Shown in pieces: positions 62,176-64,000 of a stretch of 64,000 nt of DNA. The first letter of the stretch is position 1, and each line of letters opens with the position of its first letter. A model generated the notes under the pieces. That model had not been told where the DNA came from. It searched no databases and saw only the letters and a list, made by a program, of their open reading frames with translations. Source of the stretch: Deltaproteobacteria bacterium (GTDB taxonomy: Bacteria > Desulfobacterota > Binatia > HRBIN30 > JACQVA1); NCBI GenBank assembly GCA_016178705.1, contig JACOST010000001.1, positions 115,391-179,390 of the forward strand, in the 5' to 3' direction. Made by a program: the position numbers and the translations under genes.

Positions 62176-62242
62176 GTTGTCGGAAAAGATCGGTTGTCGA
62201 GTTGTTGCGCTGTTAGGGTGTTAGGGGTTGCGGTGAGGGTCG

Positions 62243-63601
62243 ATGGTTGAGCGCGTAGATACCGACGTCTGTGTCGTCGGGGCTGGGTACGCCGGGCTCA
62301 CGGCCGCGCGGCGCCTGACGCAAGCCGGCAAGTCGGTCGTCGTCCTCGAAGCACGCGGCCGAGTCGGCGGTCGCATCTGGACCCACCATCTTCCTGACGG
62401 CTCGCCGATCGATCGCGGCGGTGCGTGGCTGGCGAACCGCCACGAAGCGGCCCGCGGCCTGGCGAATGAGGTCGGTGTGTCGACCTACAAGACGTACGTC
62501 GCCGGCGACCATCTCCTCATTGGTGACGGACGAACACGGCGGTACCACGGCTTGATCCCGAAGATCAGCGTGGGCGCCGTCCTCTCGATCATCCTCGTGC
62601 AGGCTAAACTCGATCGCATGGCCAAGCGCCTGCCGATCGAGGCACCGTGGACGGCCAAGCGCGCCGAGGAGTGGGACTCACGCTCGATCGCGTGGTTCCT
62701 CGAGCGGTCGGGAATCCGCACGACGATCGCGCGCGATCTGTTCGAGTCGGCCGTGCGCGGGCTGTTCTGTGGCGACCTGACCAAGGTGTCGTTCCTCAAC
62801 CTCTTATTCCTCATCCGTTCGGCCGGGAGCATCAACACGCTATTCTCGATCGCTGGCGGCTACCAGGAGAACCTTGTCGAGGGCGGCGCCGGGTCGATCG
62901 CACGGCGTGTGGCAGAAGAACTTGGCGATGCCGTCCGCCTGAACACGCCGGTTCGCGCGATTGCTCAGCGCGACGATCACGTCATCGTCCAAAGCGCCGC
63001 GCTTACGGTGTCGGCTCGACACGTCGTCGTCGCCGTGCCGCCCGCGCTAGCGCTGGAGATCGCCTTCGATCCCGTTCTGCCGGACGACCGGCTTTCGTTG
63101 TACCGTCACTCGACCGCGGGTCCGGAGACCAAGACGCTGTTGGTCTACGACGAGCCCTTCTGGCGCGCGGCTGGTTTCAGTGGGCAGTCCGCCGAGCCGG
63201 GGTCAGCGGCCGAGGTCACGATCGATGCGACACCCGCTGCAGGCACGCCGGGGGTCATCGCATCCTTCACGTTCGGACCCGTAGCCGAACGGGCCGACGC
63301 GCTCGACGCGAGCGAACGCCGCCGGTTGGTGCTCCACACAATGGCCGAACGGTTCGGCCCCCGCGCGGCCTCGCCATCCGAGTTCATCGAGACGGCCTGG
63401 TGGCATGAGGAGTGGACGCGCGGCTGCTCGATGGCGCACTGGTCGCCGGGAATCCTCACGCGGTACGGGTCACTGCTGCGCGAGCCGTTCGGACGTGTCC
63501 ATTGGGCGGGAACCGAGACTGCGACGCTCTCGTACGGCGGGATCGACGGAGCCATCCGCTCCGGCGAGCGCGCCTCCGGCGAGATCCTGGCCCGGTCGTA
63601 G
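62243..63601 (+). CDS. FAD-dependent flavin amine oxidase
   Basis: A 452-residue protein. VCVVGAGYAGLTAARRL is the FAD dinucleotide loop, EARGRVGGRIWT the second FAD motif, RGGAWL a substrate-side loop and VHWAGTETATLSYGGIDGAIRSGERA the C-terminal FAD-binding end. This is the monoamine oxidase/putrescine oxidase layout. No signal peptide is seen. It is downstream of copy 3 by 67 bp. Confidence 0.92.
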   Translation: MVERVDTDVCVVGAGYAGLTAARRLTQAGKSVVVLEARGRVGGRIWTHHLPDGSPIDRGGAWLANRHEAARGLANEVGVSTYKTYVAGDHLLIGDGRTRRYHGLIPKISVGAVLSIILVQAKLDRMAKRLPIEAPWTAKRAEEWDSRSIAWFLERSGIRTTIARDLFESAVRGLFCGDLTKVSFLNLLFLIRSAGSINTLFSIAGGYQENLVEGGAGSIARRVAEELGDAVRLNTPVRAIAQRDDHVIVQSAALTVSARHVVVAVPPALALEIAFDPVLPDDRLSLYRHSTAGPETKTLLVYDEPFWRAAGFSGQSAEPGSAAEVTIDATPAAGTPGVIASFTFGPVAERADALDASERRRLVLHTMAERFGPRAASPSEFIETAWWHEEWTRGCSMAHWSPGILTRYGSLLREPFGRVHWAGTETATLSYGGIDGAIRSGERASGEILARS

Positions 63602-63947
63602 ACGCCGTGCAGGGCGATTCCCTTTGGTTCAGGGCTGGCACGTCGCGCACCCAATCCGCGCGCTGAGGGCCGATCTCCTTCGCCACCTCACCTGTGGGGT
63701 CGTGCCAACGCGACCGACTGGTGTTCCGCGCTTCGTAGTGCGTCACCTTGAAGCGGAAGCGTGCGTGGCCTCCTGGAAGCGGGCCTGCGCGATGCCGAGG
63801 CCATGTACCGAGCCATGGGCGCCCCCGATCCGGCCGACCGTCTGGTGCAGGAGATCACGTTGATCCTCATCAAGGCCTCCGCCTCCGTGGCCCTTCGGGG
63901 TACGGTGGCTGTGGCAAACAACTCACCCCACGAAGGAGGAGACCTCG
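63602..63947. other. 346-bp gap with a possible decayed coding fragment
   Basis: In the plus frame that starts near 63763 the text LLEAGLRDAEAMYRAMGAPD, then ADRLVQEITLILIKASA, looks like real protein, but it has no clear start and runs into the next gene. It may be a fragment cut by insertion of the IS110 element. Confidence 0.4.
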
Positions 63948-64000
63948 ATGAGATTCTACACCACGCAACATCAGTACTACTGTGGAATCGATCTGCATGC
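63948..64000 (+). CDS. IS110-family transposase, N-terminal start only
   Basis: ATG 63948 follows aaggagga. The 17 visible residues, MRFYTTQHQYYCGIDLHA, carry the first acidic residue of the IS110/IS1111 DEDD site in CGIDLHA. The gene runs off the right edge. It marks the left part of an insertion sequence. Confidence 0.75.
   Translation, partial: MRFYTTQHQYYCGIDLH

Overview
The window is high-GC, gene-dense bacterial chromosome with no phage structural genes and no CRISPR array. The best taxonomic guess, an inference only, is an uncultured deltaproteobacterium-like lineage such as Candidatus Binatota (Desulfobacterota_B). It rests on the amidohydrolase, acyl-CoA ligase, VOC and cytochrome P450 genes, a secreted beta-propeller carrying a dockerin-like EF-hand module (GDCDGNGQVTVEEL), several cyclase/TolB-like/TPR proteins, and many dispersed intergenic palindromes.

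Layout. 1-3.8 kb: end of a Ycf46-like AAA+ ATPase, an oxidoreductase, then an amidohydrolase overlapping a 3-hydroxyisobutyrate-dehydrogenase-like gene. 4-8 kb: a hypothetical gene, a toxin-antitoxin pair, an M48 metallopeptidase with TPRs, and a protein made of two IS630-type DNA-binding halves. 8-13.3 kb: trmJ, a PIG-L deacetylase, a stand-alone receiver beside a sigma-54 activator, rph and rdgB. 13.4-16.3 kb: tRNA-Pro, Arg, His and Lys; the tRNA-Lys 3' end is duplicated exactly 1,400 bp downstream, flanking a decayed insert.

18.4-27.8 kb is the most interesting part: a nearly complete set of genes for lipid-linked oligosaccharide assembly and protein N-glycosylation. It holds a WecA/GPT-like phosphoglycosyltransferase overlapping an STT3/PglB-type oligosaccharyltransferase, a MurG (ALG13/14)-like transferase, a transferase strikingly like eukaryotic ALG1, an ALG11-like GT4 enzyme and a PglK-like flippase. 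The proposed flow is GPT, GlcNAc transfer, mannose transfers, flipping, then transfer to asparagine by STT3. Two inverted copies of a dispersed repeat bracket the central block.

28-46 kb is mostly housekeeping and metabolic: CMD, VOC, kinase, acyl-CoA ligase, tRNA-Ser, tadA, NUDIX, transglutaminase-like, mobA-like, an ABC exporter flanked by two paralogous small genes, an alkyltransferase-like protein, a DUF3187-like outer-membrane protein, a LuxR-type regulator, a PPOX-type flavoprotein, a P450 and a DUF433/DUF5615 pair. 46-54 kb: an esterase lipoprotein, a MITE, an accessory islet (membrane protein, Pro-rich micro-ORF, Mrr-like nuclease), typA, a sulfotransferase and an aldo/keto reductase. 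54.4-62.2 kb: three tandem cyclase/TolB/TPR genes separated by two PIN-domain toxin-antitoxin modules; the middle copy has an in-frame amber codon. The window ends with a flavin amine oxidase and the start of an IS110-family transposase.
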